From assembly GCA_003260075.1 (NCBI GenBank), contig QLIY01000507.1, positions 51,726 through 115,725 on the forward strand: a stretch of 64,000 nucleotides of DNA. The letters are read 5' to 3'. Below, piece by piece: positions 1 to 31,729 of this stretch. The notes under the pieces were generated by a model. The model made no database searches, had not been told where the DNA came from, and saw only the letters and a program-made list of their open reading frames with translations. This DNA comes from Phallusia mammillata. Lineage: Eukaryota; Chordata; Ascidiacea; Phlebobranchia; Ascidiidae. Made by a program: the position numbers and the translations under genes. Each line of letters begins with the position of its first letter. The stretch's first letter is position 1.

Positions 1-325
1 ATTTGCAAAGCTCGTACGCTGGTGGAGAGCAAAGCGGTTCGGTCGTCTGCAAATAAACACAAAAAGGGAATTTCGTAAATCTACTATTGCAGTTGTTGAT
101 AACTATTTCTATGATAACTAGCTGGCAATTGCCAATTTTACTGCAGCAGCTTAGCCTCAGCAACCCCTGGAAAAATAGTTCACCAGCAACAATATCGTCA
201 CAATTGGCTGTTTTTGAACTAACTTGGTTGGTTTTAAGATTTATGAGCATGCATACAAACCAGGGATATCAATACAGTCATAAATAATTCGCAGTCTTGT
301 GGTCGAGCCGTATCAATTTGATTGG

Positions 326-331
326 TTTATT
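326..331 (-). terminator. Poly(A) signal of the PY-motif membrane protein gene
   Basis: AATAAA on the minus strand (TTTATT on plus), about 43 nt beyond the stop codon at 374-376. It supports the two-exon model. Confidence 0.45.
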
Positions 332-373
332 AAACATTTGCTAAAGCAACAGCCACGTTTACAAACTGCTTTG

Positions 374-957
374 TTATTTTAACCAATTACACAAAGGAAT
401 AAAAATGACCTCACTGACGCTTTGTGTTGGAGATTGTTTTGGCGAAATTTTTGTCACTGCGTCAGTGTAGTTTGGTGGCAGGTCATCATAACGTGGTGGT
501 AAACCCGTTGTACCATCTTCGCTGTGATTGTTTGGAAAACCTAAACGTGCTGTACAATGATACCCAACTTAGACAACGAAAAAGTGTCAAGAGATCTAAC
601 AAAAAAAAACTTTCTACGAAAAACTACAGCAAAATAGCGCAAAAACGTCAGTACATTACAAACTATCATGTGAAAGAAAGAAAATCTTGACAAAATGTAC
701 CAACCGTTAAGCTCTGCTTCCTGCCAAACTAAAAGCCGCATTAACCTCTGAAAGGTTGTGTCCACTCTTAACTCTTGCCCAGCTCGATTTGTGAAACGAA
801 CTCCATTGCGTCTAGCTGTACAGTGGCTTCTACAACATATCTTGTACATAAAACAAAACACCAGTATCACCACAACGAGTGATGCCAATGCTATTGGAGC
901 CTCCAAAGGTACGGGGATTTTACCCGGCCTGTCGTTCGGATTAAAAAACTTTGTCAT
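374..957 (-). CDS. Small single-pass membrane protein with PY motifs, two exons
   Basis: I assembled this model from the sequence and do not recognise the family. Exon 1 is 957-746 (70 codons plus 2 nt) and exon 2 is 521-374. They join in phase across a GT donor (745-744) and an AG acceptor (523-522), giving about 119 aa. Residues 1-20 are Pro/Lys-rich and are followed by one hydrophobic helix (about 21-42, ALASLVVVILVFCFMYK) and a Cys/Arg-rich juxtamembrane stretch. The second exon encodes LPPRYDDLPPNY, with a PPRY and a PPNY motif. Such PPxY motifs bind WW domains, for example of NEDD4-type ubiquitin ligases, so a trafficking or ligase adaptor role is an inference. A poly(A) signal (TTTATT on the plus strand, 326-331) lies about 43 nt past the stop. 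An upstream exon with a signal peptide could be missing. It is divergently arranged with Dicer, about 1.4 kb away. Confidence 0.55.
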
Positions 958-2374
958 CCAAGGGTTCCGATTAGTACCCAGAAATATTTATGAATTCCAA
1001 ACCTGTACATTTACAAAGGTTTACACTGCTTCTTAGGTTATGTATTTCCCGGCGAACAAGCTAATAGCATATTTTTTATGCAAAACTTTACTTTTAGGCG
1101 TTATGTTCTGACTAAAGCTATAATCGACTTGGTCCAAGTTTTCTGTTAACTATAACCACATTACTACTGTTGCCATCAGTAAACGCACTGTAGATAATAT
1201 TGTAGGTAATTACTCTGTCACTTCAACTTCGCAGAACTACAGAAAAGTATTGATAAACCTGAAAACGTGTTCTCGCAATTTAAGGCATCTGAACGCTTGT
1301 TTTTAAGTCAGTAAAGCCATAAGGAATTAAAAAGGAAAAAAATGATTTGATTTACAAAATTGTAACTTAACAAAGCTGTCTTAGCACTTTTCACATTTTA
1401 TCGTAGGCTACAGTTACCCCCCCCCCCGCTTGTTTTTAAGTCAGTAAAGCCATAAGGAATTAAAAAGGAAAAAATGATTTGATTTACAAAATTGTAACTT
1501 AACAAGGCTGTCTTAGCACTTTTCACATTTTATCGTAGGCTACAGTTGATTATCGTTGTAAACTGGTACAAACTATATCGCATCGCACTATTTCTGCGAG
1601 GAAGTTCGGGTAGCACTAACTTGCTGCTTCCTTTGCTGAAACCGTTGTTTTTGTTTGTGCTACAAACTCAATTGAGCATTTTGGTGCTTGCTGTGTTGTG
1701 TTTTTTGCGCCCACGGTGTAACGTAGGCATGCCTGCTGATGACGAATGAACTGGACGAAAAAAACGTTGTGTCGTGTAATATCCGCTAGGCTACATTACG
1801 TTGTTATACCACATACGTGAGGGTAAAAATAATAATCAATTGTGCAAAAATTTTGCCGGTTCCGATGAAACCTGTTTACGTCGCAAAGCATGCTGACATG
1901 TTGTTTTAAGGACTATTGTACGTTTTGTGCATCGAAGAGTCGCACTTTTTCCCAAACACAACTCTGCTGCAGACAAACGTCTTGTCACCGAAAAGGGCAA
2001 TATTTTACAACACTCATGCAATTAGTTGACATGGTTTGGCTTTTGAATTTTTAAATTGGATAAGTTTTACCACTCAAAATGAACATGTTTGTGTCCTTGT
2101 GGATTTTAACCGCTCCTAAATTTGTTATTTTCCAGTGAACTGTGAAAAAAAATCGAAAAAAGGGAACAACTGAGCATTTTACAAATCAATTTAACAATAT
2201 TCGATTTCGTAAATATACCGTGCTCACCTTGCTCTCCGTTGTTGGTAGATAGGGAATTTCCCTTCTATCGTCAAAGCGAATGCATGCATTTCTGGTGAAA
2301 TGTTGAATTTTAACCATAGATGCTTCTGTGGACTTAAAAAGCGTGTGTTTAAAGTAATGGTTATCTAATTTCAG
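958..2374. other. Region between the divergent PY-protein gene and Dicer
   Basis: I see no convincing coding exon here. The stretch holds the first poly-C-joined duplication (1295-1548) and ends in a splice-acceptor-like TTTCAG at 2369-2374. Dicer therefore probably has at least one upstream untranslated exon somewhere in this interval, and its promoter as well. Confidence 0.4.
1295..1548. repeat. Direct duplication joined by poly-C, locus 1
   Basis: A 121-bp segment at 1295-1415 is repeated almost identically at 1428-1548. The two are separated by an 11-C run (about 1417-1427). Confidence 0.9.
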
Positions 2375-2393
2375 TATTCCAAAACCTACAACG

Positions 2394-21565
<19,172 letters not shown>

Positions 21566-22016
21566 TGCCCAGCAAAAGATCTTTGAAGTTAATGTGGCCT
21601 TGCCATGTTGACAAACGGATGCAGTTCAGCCCTGACACACACAAAAAGATTTGGTTAGCTAGTCTAACGATTGATAGCAATTCTGCTAAAGTTTTGGGCA
21701 TAGACTTGTAGCTGCAATGAAATATGCAATATTCAATGCAGTTATTGTGTCTATGAGGAGAACTGTTTTGGAATTTGACTGGTTCTATTACATGACACAA
21801 GCCTTATATAAATCAAAAGAAATTACTGCTGTTATTTTGTAAATCAATCAAGTTCAAATCCTGACCTAACTTGTTTGTGTTGGTAATGCAATTTATCAAG
21901 ATTTATTTAGTTTGGGCACTGTGACCACCTGTCTGTTTATGTTAAAATCATCAGTTCAAATCAATTTACCTGCCACTATATTGTCAGCAATTACAAGAAA
22001 TCATTTTGAAGCTATC

Positions 22017-22022
22017 TTTATT
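22017..22022 (-). terminator. Probable ALKBH6 poly(A) signal
   Basis: TTTATT on plus (AATAAA on minus), about 150 nt beyond the ALKBH6 stop. Transcripts using it would overlap the tail of Dicer mRNA. Confidence 0.5.
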
Positions 22023-22032
22023 GCATCTCAGA

Positions 22033-22038
22033 AATAAA
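22033..22038 (+). terminator. Probable Dicer poly(A) signal
   Basis: AATAAA about 470 nt after the Dicer stop. It lies right beside the opposite-strand signal of ALKBH6. Confidence 0.5.
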
Positions 22039-22172
22039 ATAACAAAACTTCAGCAAAGGACTAAAAGCATTTTTTACCAACAGCAAGCCAGTAAAATGCA
22101 GTGATAAAATATATTTGAAAAAAGTGAAATTGGGAACAATGTATAGTTGAAATTTGTAAGAGATGACCCGAG

Positions 22173-23335
<1,163 letters not shown>

Positions 23336-23714
23336 ACTAATATACTGTAAATATTTTCTTCCCAAAGCACCAAGTCTTTTTTATCATTTAATTTAACTTA
23401 CACATGAGTAAGCTTACTGGGGATTTCCCTATTTCTTTGGGATTTTACCAATTCAAATAATCCTGTACAAAAGATTCATATTGTTAACTATATACAACTT
23501 TATTTTTGCAAGACGTAAATCAGTACTAAATTTTTAGTTTGGGTGTTTTGTTGTTAAATTTATTGCCCATTAAAAGCAAAAATTATAAACAAATGCCTCC
23601 AGTTGTTGCGGATCAAAAATTTTTATTCACGTGGGTTTAGTCAAGAAGACCAATGCAACATACATTGCAATTGCATCGATTTTTAAAGCTGAAGAACTGA
23701 CTTACAAATTAGCA
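23336..23714. promoter_or_regulatory. Bidirectional promoter interval between ALKBH6 and PUM3
   Basis: The 379 bp between two start codons on opposite strands must contain both 5' UTRs and the promoters. No TATA box is obvious. An open frame upstream of the PUM3 ATG from 23631 begins with another ATG, but it has no similarity to PUM3. Confidence 0.5.
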
Positions 23715-26700
23715 ATGACGAACAAATCAACGAAAAGAAGCACAGAACAAGGTAAGATTTTTCAATTTTATTGCGTTTTAATGCTTAACTACAAAAAGCA
23801 CTCACAAAAGCTATTCCAAACGCTAGAAAATACCTCTGTTCCTAATAAGAAGCTGAAAAATGATTCAAAACCCAAAAAATTAAAAACAACAAAGGCTACA
23901 AGTTTAGGGAAAGGAAAAACAATTGTTAAGTCTAAAGGAAAAGAAATAACAAAAGGAAAGCCTTTACCAAAAGAAACTGCAAAGTCAAGGAAAGAACGGA
24001 AAATTCTAAGGTAAACTGGATTATTTTTTTAAATGTGGACCTAAATCGATGATGAATGGCAAAAAAGTGTAAGGGTTAGATCTGCTAGATTGGGATGTTT
24101 GTTTTTTCTCATAGACATGTGCCAAAATATTTTAGTCTGTTTTTTTATTATTTTCCAATTTATTGTTCAGAAAAAAGCAAAATCCAGTATTTGAATTATC
24201 TGTCAAAGCCAAAAAAATATGGGAGAAACTAAGAATTCAAAAAAATCGACTTAGTGCTGAAGAGAAGGGTGCCCTTGTTCAAGAACTTATGTCTGTGGTT
24301 ACAGAACATGATAAAAAGGTGATGCAATATGTAATTTTGTTTGTTTTTGTTGGTCAACTAAACATTTATGTCAGAAACAGAATATAGTGCCCAACAAGTG
24401 TAAAACACCTTTTTTTACAGCTAAAATTGTGATAACATTAAATAATGCATGTTTTCAGCTTATAAATTTGGCATATGCTCATGACACAAGCAGGGTTCTC
24501 CAAACCTGCCTCAAACAAGGCAACAAAGAACAACGGGAGGAAATTTTTAAGGAACTAAATGAACACATAGTCCACATGTGCAAAGATGGCTATGCCAAAA
24601 ATATTGTGTGGAAAATGTTGAAATATGGGTATGTATGGTATCAATAAAGATAATAAAACATTATCCAAATGTTTTATAATTTTTTTACACAAAGCTTTCG
24701 CATTTTTAGAACTCGATTTGTCTTTGTTTATTTGTGTAAACACAGTGATTTGCACAAGTTAATAGCTTTGCAATAATATTTTGTTCTACAAAGTCATGCA
24801 CTTTACTTTCCAAACTTTTGTGTAGTGCAGATAAAAGCAAAAATGTTATACAGATATAAATCCTCGCATAGCTATCAATATTGCATTGTTGCCCAGTCAG
24901 GCTTTTACGTATCTAAAATCAAACTAAAACTGTTTTTGTTTCATCACAGTACTCCTGAAGAAAGAGGACATGTCATGAAGAGCTTTAATGACAAGGCATA
25001 CAAGCTAATTCGCCATTCCAAATCAGCAGCAATTGTTGAATATGCATACAATAACTATGCTACAGCACCACAGCGTAATGGAATGATTACCCAACTTTAT
25101 GGAAAAGTATTTCGAATGTGCAGAGTAAGTCAAATATTAAACATGGGTATTGAATGGGTTTATATGTTTTGAAAACACCTGCATTTGCCCAACATACTTG
25201 GCTGGATATTTTATCAAGTTACTGTTTGTTACGTATATGGAGTGAGTTCAAACATCCTATTTACAAAAACTATGCATTTAAACTTCACTTAATTTTCTGT
25301 TAGAAATCAGATACAGATACATTATCAGAAGTGCTGGAACAGGAAGAAGATAAAAAGGAGTCAATTTTGGGAAGTTTTAAGGATGCTTTGGTGCCTCTAG
25401 TGGATAAAAGTGTTGTGATCCATACCATTGTCCACAAGGCTTTCTATGACTTCTTCGAACATTGTGACATACAGAATATAAAAACCGTAAGCTTGTGTAA
25501 AAGGCAATGACACTGTTATCCAGAGCTTGTCGGGTGTCATGTATATGTGAAACAAACTCTTTTCACCCAGTATTAGTGAATAATCTTAGTACAGTACTAG
25601 TAAATATTATAAGTACAGTACTAGTGACATAAATGTGGACCCTGTGCCTACAAGTAACAAAACATAATTGATAATTGTGCTATATTCATACTGAAAAACA
25701 TTTTATAATCAATTGGTTGACAAACACTTAAGTTTTATATTCTCTGACAGATGTTAGGTAACAAAAACACCCTGCTTTAAACATGGTGATTAATGTTATC
25801 AATAATGTGCATGATGCAAGTAAATTATTAAAATGGCACTCTGCCAAATAGTATAGTTTGGTTCTAGTACTTATTAAAACATTACAAGTGTTGTCTTGCT
25901 CTTTATGTAGGAGTTAATTGAACTTCTTCGGGACTCTTTGGTTCATATGATGCATACTCGTGATGGTGCTCATGTGACAATGAATTGCCTATGGCACGGT
26001 TCTAAAAAGGACAGAAAGGTCTGTGTAAAAACAAAATTATTTTGCAGCATTTCATTAATTGCTTTATTTACACAATTTTTTGACAGGTCATTGTCAAGTC
26101 CATGAAAGAATTTGTGGTAAAGCTAAGCTGCGAGCAGTTTGGACATTTGCCATTGTTAACTGCATTTGATTGTGTGGATGACACCGTTTTTCTGAAAAAG
26201 GCATTAATTCTAGTGAGTTTTTTTTATTCTGCAAAGGTTATCTAAAACTAATAGCAATATTAAAAAAAAATTAAAACACTGAAAATACATTACATTCTGA
26301 TTTTTGTTAAAAGTGTATTTCAAATTTTGGCAAAAGAACAATTCTCGCAAGTTGTTTCAAAGTTTTTCCTTTTGATTCTTAAATTAACCCTGTATTCTTG
26401 AAATCAGCCAATAGTGAAGGCATTGGATGATTTGATCCACAACAAATATGGGAGAAAAGTTGTTCTCTATCTCATATCACCACGAAATTCTTCACACTTT
26501 TTACCGGAAACTGTCAAAAGTTTGTCAAAGGGTGATGATAACCCAACCAGGTATATGTGGTCTGTTTTTTTTTTATATCTTCCTTGCTTGTGGTTAATTT
26601 GTTTTTTGTTATTTTGCTTTTCTGATGCAGATTTTTTGATGTTAATCAAACACTTAGCATCTGTTTTTATCTCAATAAATTAACCTTTACTCAGCAAAAA

Positions 26701-27684
26701 AGCAATGGAGCAGAGATACCTTGAACTGTCTGAAGCAGCCTCTCCAGGCATTATCGAATATCTTAAGCCCAAATTGCAAGAATTGGTGTTTGACCGATCG
26801 TTGTTTGTTGTCGTGGAGACAGTCATTCTACGTTGCCATGGTGACACTTCAGAACTTATTGAAGGTGTTTTATCAATAGCAGACATGGAGTTTGTTCCCG
26901 GTCAACTTGGAGCCAACGGAAAGGTACAAGTGCATCATACAAAAGACAACTTAATACGTCAGTGCTGCTCGTCAAGTGTGTTGAACTGACAAAAGCATTT
27001 GTTTTTATTCACAAAAGTTTCGGTTGGCCGAAACATCTTGGCCAAAAAGTTACGTGCATCAATAGCAAAAAGTTTATTTTGAAACATCCAACAGACTAGA
27101 GATTTTAAGGGGGGTTTGATCAATAGTTTTTTTGTGTGTACGGACACAATTATTCTCGTGTATTGTGGACCAGTTATTATAAGAAATATTATACTGTTGA
27201 TTGTAATCGTGAACATCGCCTTTATTGCGCAGCTTCATATCATTGAAGATCAATGTGGACATTTGCTTATTAAAATGCTCATCAACGCCGAATCCAAAGC
27301 AAGAGAGGGTGACGATAGTTCAGGTTAGGAATGCGTTAATTGCTAGTATTATACACACCGTTAGGGCCCACTACAAATTTATTGTGTTACAGAATCAAAG
27401 TTTTCCAACCAACTGCTGAAAAGCATTACTGCCGAAAAACTAGCCTCGTGGAGCGCTTGCAACCGTGGGACACAAATTCTTTTATCGTAAGCTTGAAACG
27501 GATTGTGTTTAAAGATTTTAACCATGATATTAATGTGCTATTTTATTGTTAAAGGCTTGTTAAAAGTCGCGACGAAAATGTGTCAGCAACCAGTAAAAAG
27601 ATTCTATTGGAGCAGCGTTCCGTATTGGAGGCAAATGCGTCTGTACATTCTACAAAAATTCTATTGGAAAAACTCGATTCATGA
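23715..27684 (+). CDS. PUM3: PUM3 (Puf-A / KIAA0020), complete, 13 exons, 605 aa
   Basis: PUM3 is a nucleolar Pumilio-repeat RNA-binding protein of ribosome biogenesis. Exons are 23715-23751, 23827-24010, 24171-24318, 24459-24628, 24950-25124, 25304-25486, 25911-26018, 26087-26212, 26408-26550, 26695-26923, 27233-27323, 27393-27486 and 27555-27684 (TGA). Total is 1818 nt with every junction in phase. The Lys-rich N-terminus (about residues 14-74) is typical. Matches to the human protein include YAHDTSRVLQ, SAAIVEYAYN, HTRDGAHVTMNCLWHGSKKDRK, NKYGRKVVLYLISPR, CGHLLIKM, LASWSACNRG and the C-terminal STKILLEKL. Human PUM3 is 648 aa. The start ATG was placed at 23715, where Lys-rich sequence begins. 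An in-frame ATG at 23631 would add 28 residues unlike the family. AATAAA follows at 27777-27782. Confidence 0.93.
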
Positions 27685-28825
27685 ATTGCTTAATTGTTAA
27701 TTTGTTCTCTTTGCTGCATGAACACATGCTGTTGTGTTTAACAGCTCTAAATGCTTGTCGTTTCGCAGCTTGGCGAAATAAACATCATTTCTACGTAATG
27801 TATGTTTGACCAGTGCATTTTATAAATTTTACAAAACTGCGACAAAGTTAGAGTTTTAGGCACCAGTAGCTGGGATATTGGAGCATAAAACCTATTGACC
27901 ATAGTCTTTACATACCGCTATGACGCGGCCGTCAATAGCGAAAAGTTTGTGCACCCCTGTCCTAAAGTCTCTGAGAATGTAAACATATTAACACGTGGTG
28001 CTACTACACCGAAGGAAAGGGCAAATTGAATGAATTGCGTTAAAAAATTACAATTAACACTATGAAGTCAGTATAGAGGTCGACTTTATGAAATGCAACC
28101 GAACGAATAGTTGGGATTGAATTTGAAATGTATTGTTGGACTGGATGCAAAAGAAATAATTCGATTAGTTTAAATATGTGAAAAATCGGTCGGTGCTTGC
28201 AAAAGGCGGGCAGGTGGCGGCAGAGGGTAAGCCAAGTTGCAGCAGTTTTTGCAATAATATTCCAACAACCAACAACAAAAATGCCGAGTTTTGCACACTG
28301 GGTCATTGGATTCGTGCGTTTCAAGTCATAACCAATAGTACCAAATTAATCGTTCGATCAAGTTCGTAGACTTGAACACTGCAGGTGAAGTAATTTGCTA
28401 CTTTTCGAAATATTTGATTAAACAGTCAGAGCCATATTGTTAATCAGTTGCAGAATGCCTGCGGCTCTGCGGGCTCTAATATAAGCAATCTACCGGTTGT
28501 AATTATGTTTATCTGCCCTTAACCAGCCCCAACTGATTCCAGAGGAATGTAAATGATAAGCTAGTTTTTACAGCAATTTGTGTACATAATAAAGTTGTTT
28601 TTTTAATTTGGTGAGTTAAAGGTTAATGATACTCACCTCAACTTACTGACTGTGCATGTACATAAGCCACCTAAAATGAAAAGCTTTTTAACAGGTCCAT
28701 AGGATTTAAGGAACCAAACTACAAAAAGCAATTGAAGACAGGCAGGTGTTTTTAATATTACACTGTCATGTGCTGTTAACCTGGAAGTACCAATAACTTC
28801 AAGGAAACCTACTACTAGACAAACA
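27685..28825. other. Intergenic region between PUM3 and TMEM242
   Basis: It contains the PUM3 poly(A) signal (27777-27782) and otherwise nothing I can support. Short open frames on both strands around 28040-28370 overlap each other and lack similarity. Confidence 0.5.
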
Positions 28826-29248
28826 ATGGAAGAGAACACCAAACCCAAGCTTAGCAGTCCAACTCCTATCCAGAGTGCAGGGTTTATTTTCGGTGCAACA
28901 GGAATTGCATTTCTCAGTGGTTTTGCAATGATGCTTGCAAAGTCCAAGCGATCTGATCCTGGTGACATTGTTAATGACAAAGTGCCTGACCTAAAAAACA
29001 TGGAAAGTGGGGGTCGTTTGGCAATGAGAGCTCTTGGGCGGGCTACTGTTTATTCAGTGGGTGGATTTTCCTTGTTTTGTGTCACTGTGTGTGCATTATT
29101 GGGTGTTCGAAATTTGACTGAATTTACAGCAAAAATGCAAAGTTTAATGCCCAAAATACCTCCTGGGAAAAATTCAACGGGAGAAGATGTTGATTGGGAT
29201 GAACTGTTTGGGACAAAAAGTAAAAAAGAAGATGTGAAGCACAAATAA
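28826..29248 (+). CDS. TMEM242: TMEM242, two-pass mitochondrial inner-membrane protein
   Basis: A single 140-aa exon. Two hydrophobic helices, at about residues 17-38 (SAGFIFGATGIAFLSGFAMM) and 70-92 (ATVYSVGGFSLFCVTVCALL), are separated by a polar loop with the family-like ALRALGRAT. The tail KMQSLMPKIPP...DVDWDELF matches the TMEM242 C-terminus (KMQSIFPTIP...VEWEE in human). TMEM242 acts with TMEM70 in building the c-ring of ATP synthase and in complex I assembly. The stop codon TAA (29246-29248) overlaps an AATAAA (29244-29249). The next gene on the same strand starts only 176 bp later. The gene has no intron, unlike its neighbours. Confidence 0.85.
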   Translation: MEENTKPKLSSPTPIQSAGFIFGATGIAFLSGFAMMLAKSKRSDPGDIVNDKVPDLKNMESGGRLAMRALGRATVYSVGGFSLFCVTVCALLGVRNLTEFTAKMQSLMPKIPPGKNSTGEDVDWDELFGTKSKKEDVKHK

Positions 29249-29424
29249 ACATTTAAATGGTGTGTCCATATTTATATTTTACATTACTTGTTTGCATTAT
29301 TTTGCAATGACATTTACACAAAAACACTTGTGTTTTGGGTGATCATATTCTGTATTACCTGTGTGCATCCATTTTTAGACTGTTAAAATTTGTCTTTAAC
29401 TAAATTTTGGCCTAACAATGTAAC

Positions 29425-31477
29425 ATGCATCTAATTGAAGCACTAAACCACTTTGTGGAAAACGGCACGAAGGTGCTTGAAAATGCAAAGAAAACATTAG
29501 ATGGTATGATCATGTTTGATGGTGTTTAATGTGTTATTACAAAAATCTTTAGATCTTCGTTTTCAGATGCACAATCAGCAAATTACTTTGTTGACAAAAA
29601 ATTGGGAACTTTGCTGGGCCTTCTTACTACATACAAACAATTATGCCTTGATACAAACTTACCCAACAGAAAAGCAGTTGAAAGCAAATGGATTGAATTG
29701 TACAAAGACATTGATGTGCAAAATGCTGTTGAAGATTTTATTAGCTTTGAGGTAAAATAGGACTATATTTTGATAGAACAAAAACATATATATATAAGCA
29801 GTTGATTCTGTTCCTTCGTTACTCATTTGTTAAAAAAAATCTTTAATTAAATTAAATTAATTGCATGAAATAGCTTAGCAAATTATATGATATTTCCTTA
29901 ATTATAGACAACATCAAATTTAGTTTATTTTCTTGTTTATAAGATGTACTACTATTTTTAGGATTCTTGGAATGAGTTTTTACTTGAAATTGATCGAAAA
30001 GTTGCCCTTGGAATTGGTAGTGGTCCAGTGCTAACTGAAGGAGACATGTTTTCATGTGATCATGAACTTGTTAATGCGGAGTCTGACCAAACATGCAAAC
30101 TTAATGACAAAACTTTGTTTAATACTGGAAATGACCACTGTTTGGTTGTTCTGTTGAGGCATTTTGCTTGACTTCCATGACGAACTCACATAAAAGAACT
30201 CCAGGCTTGCCTTGTAAGTTGGAGTAGGTGTATATATGTGTTTTTTTTGTATGAGTGTGCAATGCAGCATGTATACATTACACATACATACTACAGTAAA
30301 ATAAAAATGCTCTTTTATGATAATATGAGAGTGAAGAAAAAATACACATAACAATTCAAAACAGTAGATCATAAATTAAGCCTGTCCAAACAAAGACTGC
30401 TTAAAAATATATTTATACTCAGCGCTATTTTATTCTTACCTCATGAGCCCCCCCCCCCCAGCATGTATACATTACACATACATACTACAGTAAAATAAAA
30501 ATGCTCGTTTATGAAAATATGAGAGTGAAGAAAAAATACACAATTCAAAACAGTAGATCCTAAATTAAACCTGTCCGAACAAAGACTGTTTAAAAATATA
30601 TTTATACTCAGCGCTGTTTTATTCTTACCTTATGAGATAGCTGTTTCTTCAGCGATCTTTTTGAAAAGTTGAGTTTCATAATTACTGGAAATGGTAATGT
30701 ACAAAAATGCACAAAAACATGGTTTTGTAAATCTTTTATTGTTGCATTGCAGAAAGACTTGGCCAGTCTTAAGTGCTCTGTGGTTCTTGTTACATTTGGT
30801 GTTATTGTAGGAGCAAAACAGTGGTTAAAAATAATGAATTATCCTTTTCCATTGTACATTGATAGTGATCGCAACCTGTATAAAGCATTGGGTCTCTCTC
30901 GCTCTGTTGCAAAGGTACTTCATTGATAATTATAATTAATTAGTGTTTTGACTATTTCTGTTTGTTAAAAAAAGAACCAATATGAAATTTCTATTTCATC
31001 AAAGCAATGTTTGATATTAATAAGTGTTAGTTTGAGGTGTTGTTATTTCGATTTGAGGTGTTGTTAAAATCATAATAAATTGCGGGGCACTTTGGTTTGT
31101 TCACCAGCTTGTCAATGTGCTTTAACAGCAAGTAACATATGTGAATTTTTAACAGGCATATCACACAGAACCTTTATCATATTATGGCTCAGCAATGGCC
31201 CGTGGTGAACCTATACCAGAAATGTTTGTTGACATAAAAGATGACCCTCAACAAGTAAGTCAGCTGTTTTTAGACCTGCACAACTGTTGTTTATACAACT
31301 ACTTTGGTCAATAACAATGGTCATACCAATTTCTCGTTGACCCAGATTGGTGGTGACTTCATAGTCTCAAAAACTCCAAAAGGCATTGTATATTCTGCAA
31401 TTTATCGAAGTCCCACAGCCTCGGATCGTCCCAGCATGCTTCAGATACAGGAAGCATTAAAAATGGCACAGCAGTAG
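29425..31477 (+). CDS. SELENOL: Selenoprotein L with a U-x-x-U redox motif, six exons, 302 aa
   Basis: Exons are 29425-29503, 29567-29751, 29962-30213, 30753-30914, 31156-31254 and 31346-31477 (TAG), all in phase only if two TGA codons in exon 3 are read through. The TGAs are at 30169-30171 (residue 158) and 30178-30180 (residue 161), in the context VVLLRHFA-U-LP-U-RTHIKELQ. That is the position of the CxxC of thioredoxin-fold peroxiredoxin-like proteins (PRXL2C/AAED1 type). Selenoprotein L is a known family of fish and aquatic invertebrates with exactly this diselenide motif. The frame continues well past both TGAs: KDLASLKCSVVLVTFG and YPFPLYIDSDRNLYKALGL are the next strands of the fold. 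A SECIS-like hairpin lies in the 3' UTR at 31757-31839. Read as ordinary stops, the TGAs would end the protein at 157 aa before the fold is complete. Confidence 0.88.
29962..30213 (+). other. SELENOL: Selenoprotein L exon 3 with two selenocysteine TGA codons
   Basis: Both TGAs lie in the same frame as the upstream exons. The exon ends in a clean GTAAGT donor 33 nt after the second TGA. A true 3'-terminal exon would not be expected to have such a donor, and the next exon joins it in phase 0. Confidence 0.88.
30267..30639. repeat. Direct duplication joined by poly-C, locus 8 (selenoprotein L intron 3)
   Basis: About 180 bp at 30267-30447 is repeated at 30460-30639 after a 12-C run (30448-30459). 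The copies carry several substitutions and a short deletion. Confidence 0.9.
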
Positions 31478-31729
31478 AGCAAGAAGAGTTTCCTGTGTAT
31501 CGTTACTTCACATCCGTCAGCAAATTTCTTTACTTATTATTGTTTTTCAAAAATTAATGTTGTTTCTGATTTAAGAGTGCAATATTAAGAACAAAAATCC
31601 ACAAAACGTTCAACTGAGATATTACCACGTTTGCAAATCTGTAATTTTTACATTTTTAAATCGCAATTTACTGCGAAATATAGGTACTTATATTTTCTTT
31701 ATCAATCCTCAATTGTATTTCAATTTGTA

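Noticed and set aside
30160-30213. Selenoprotein L as a pseudogene with two stop codons
   Set aside because: Both stops are TGA, precisely at the redox motif, with conserved, in-phase exons on both sides and a SECIS-like structure downstream.
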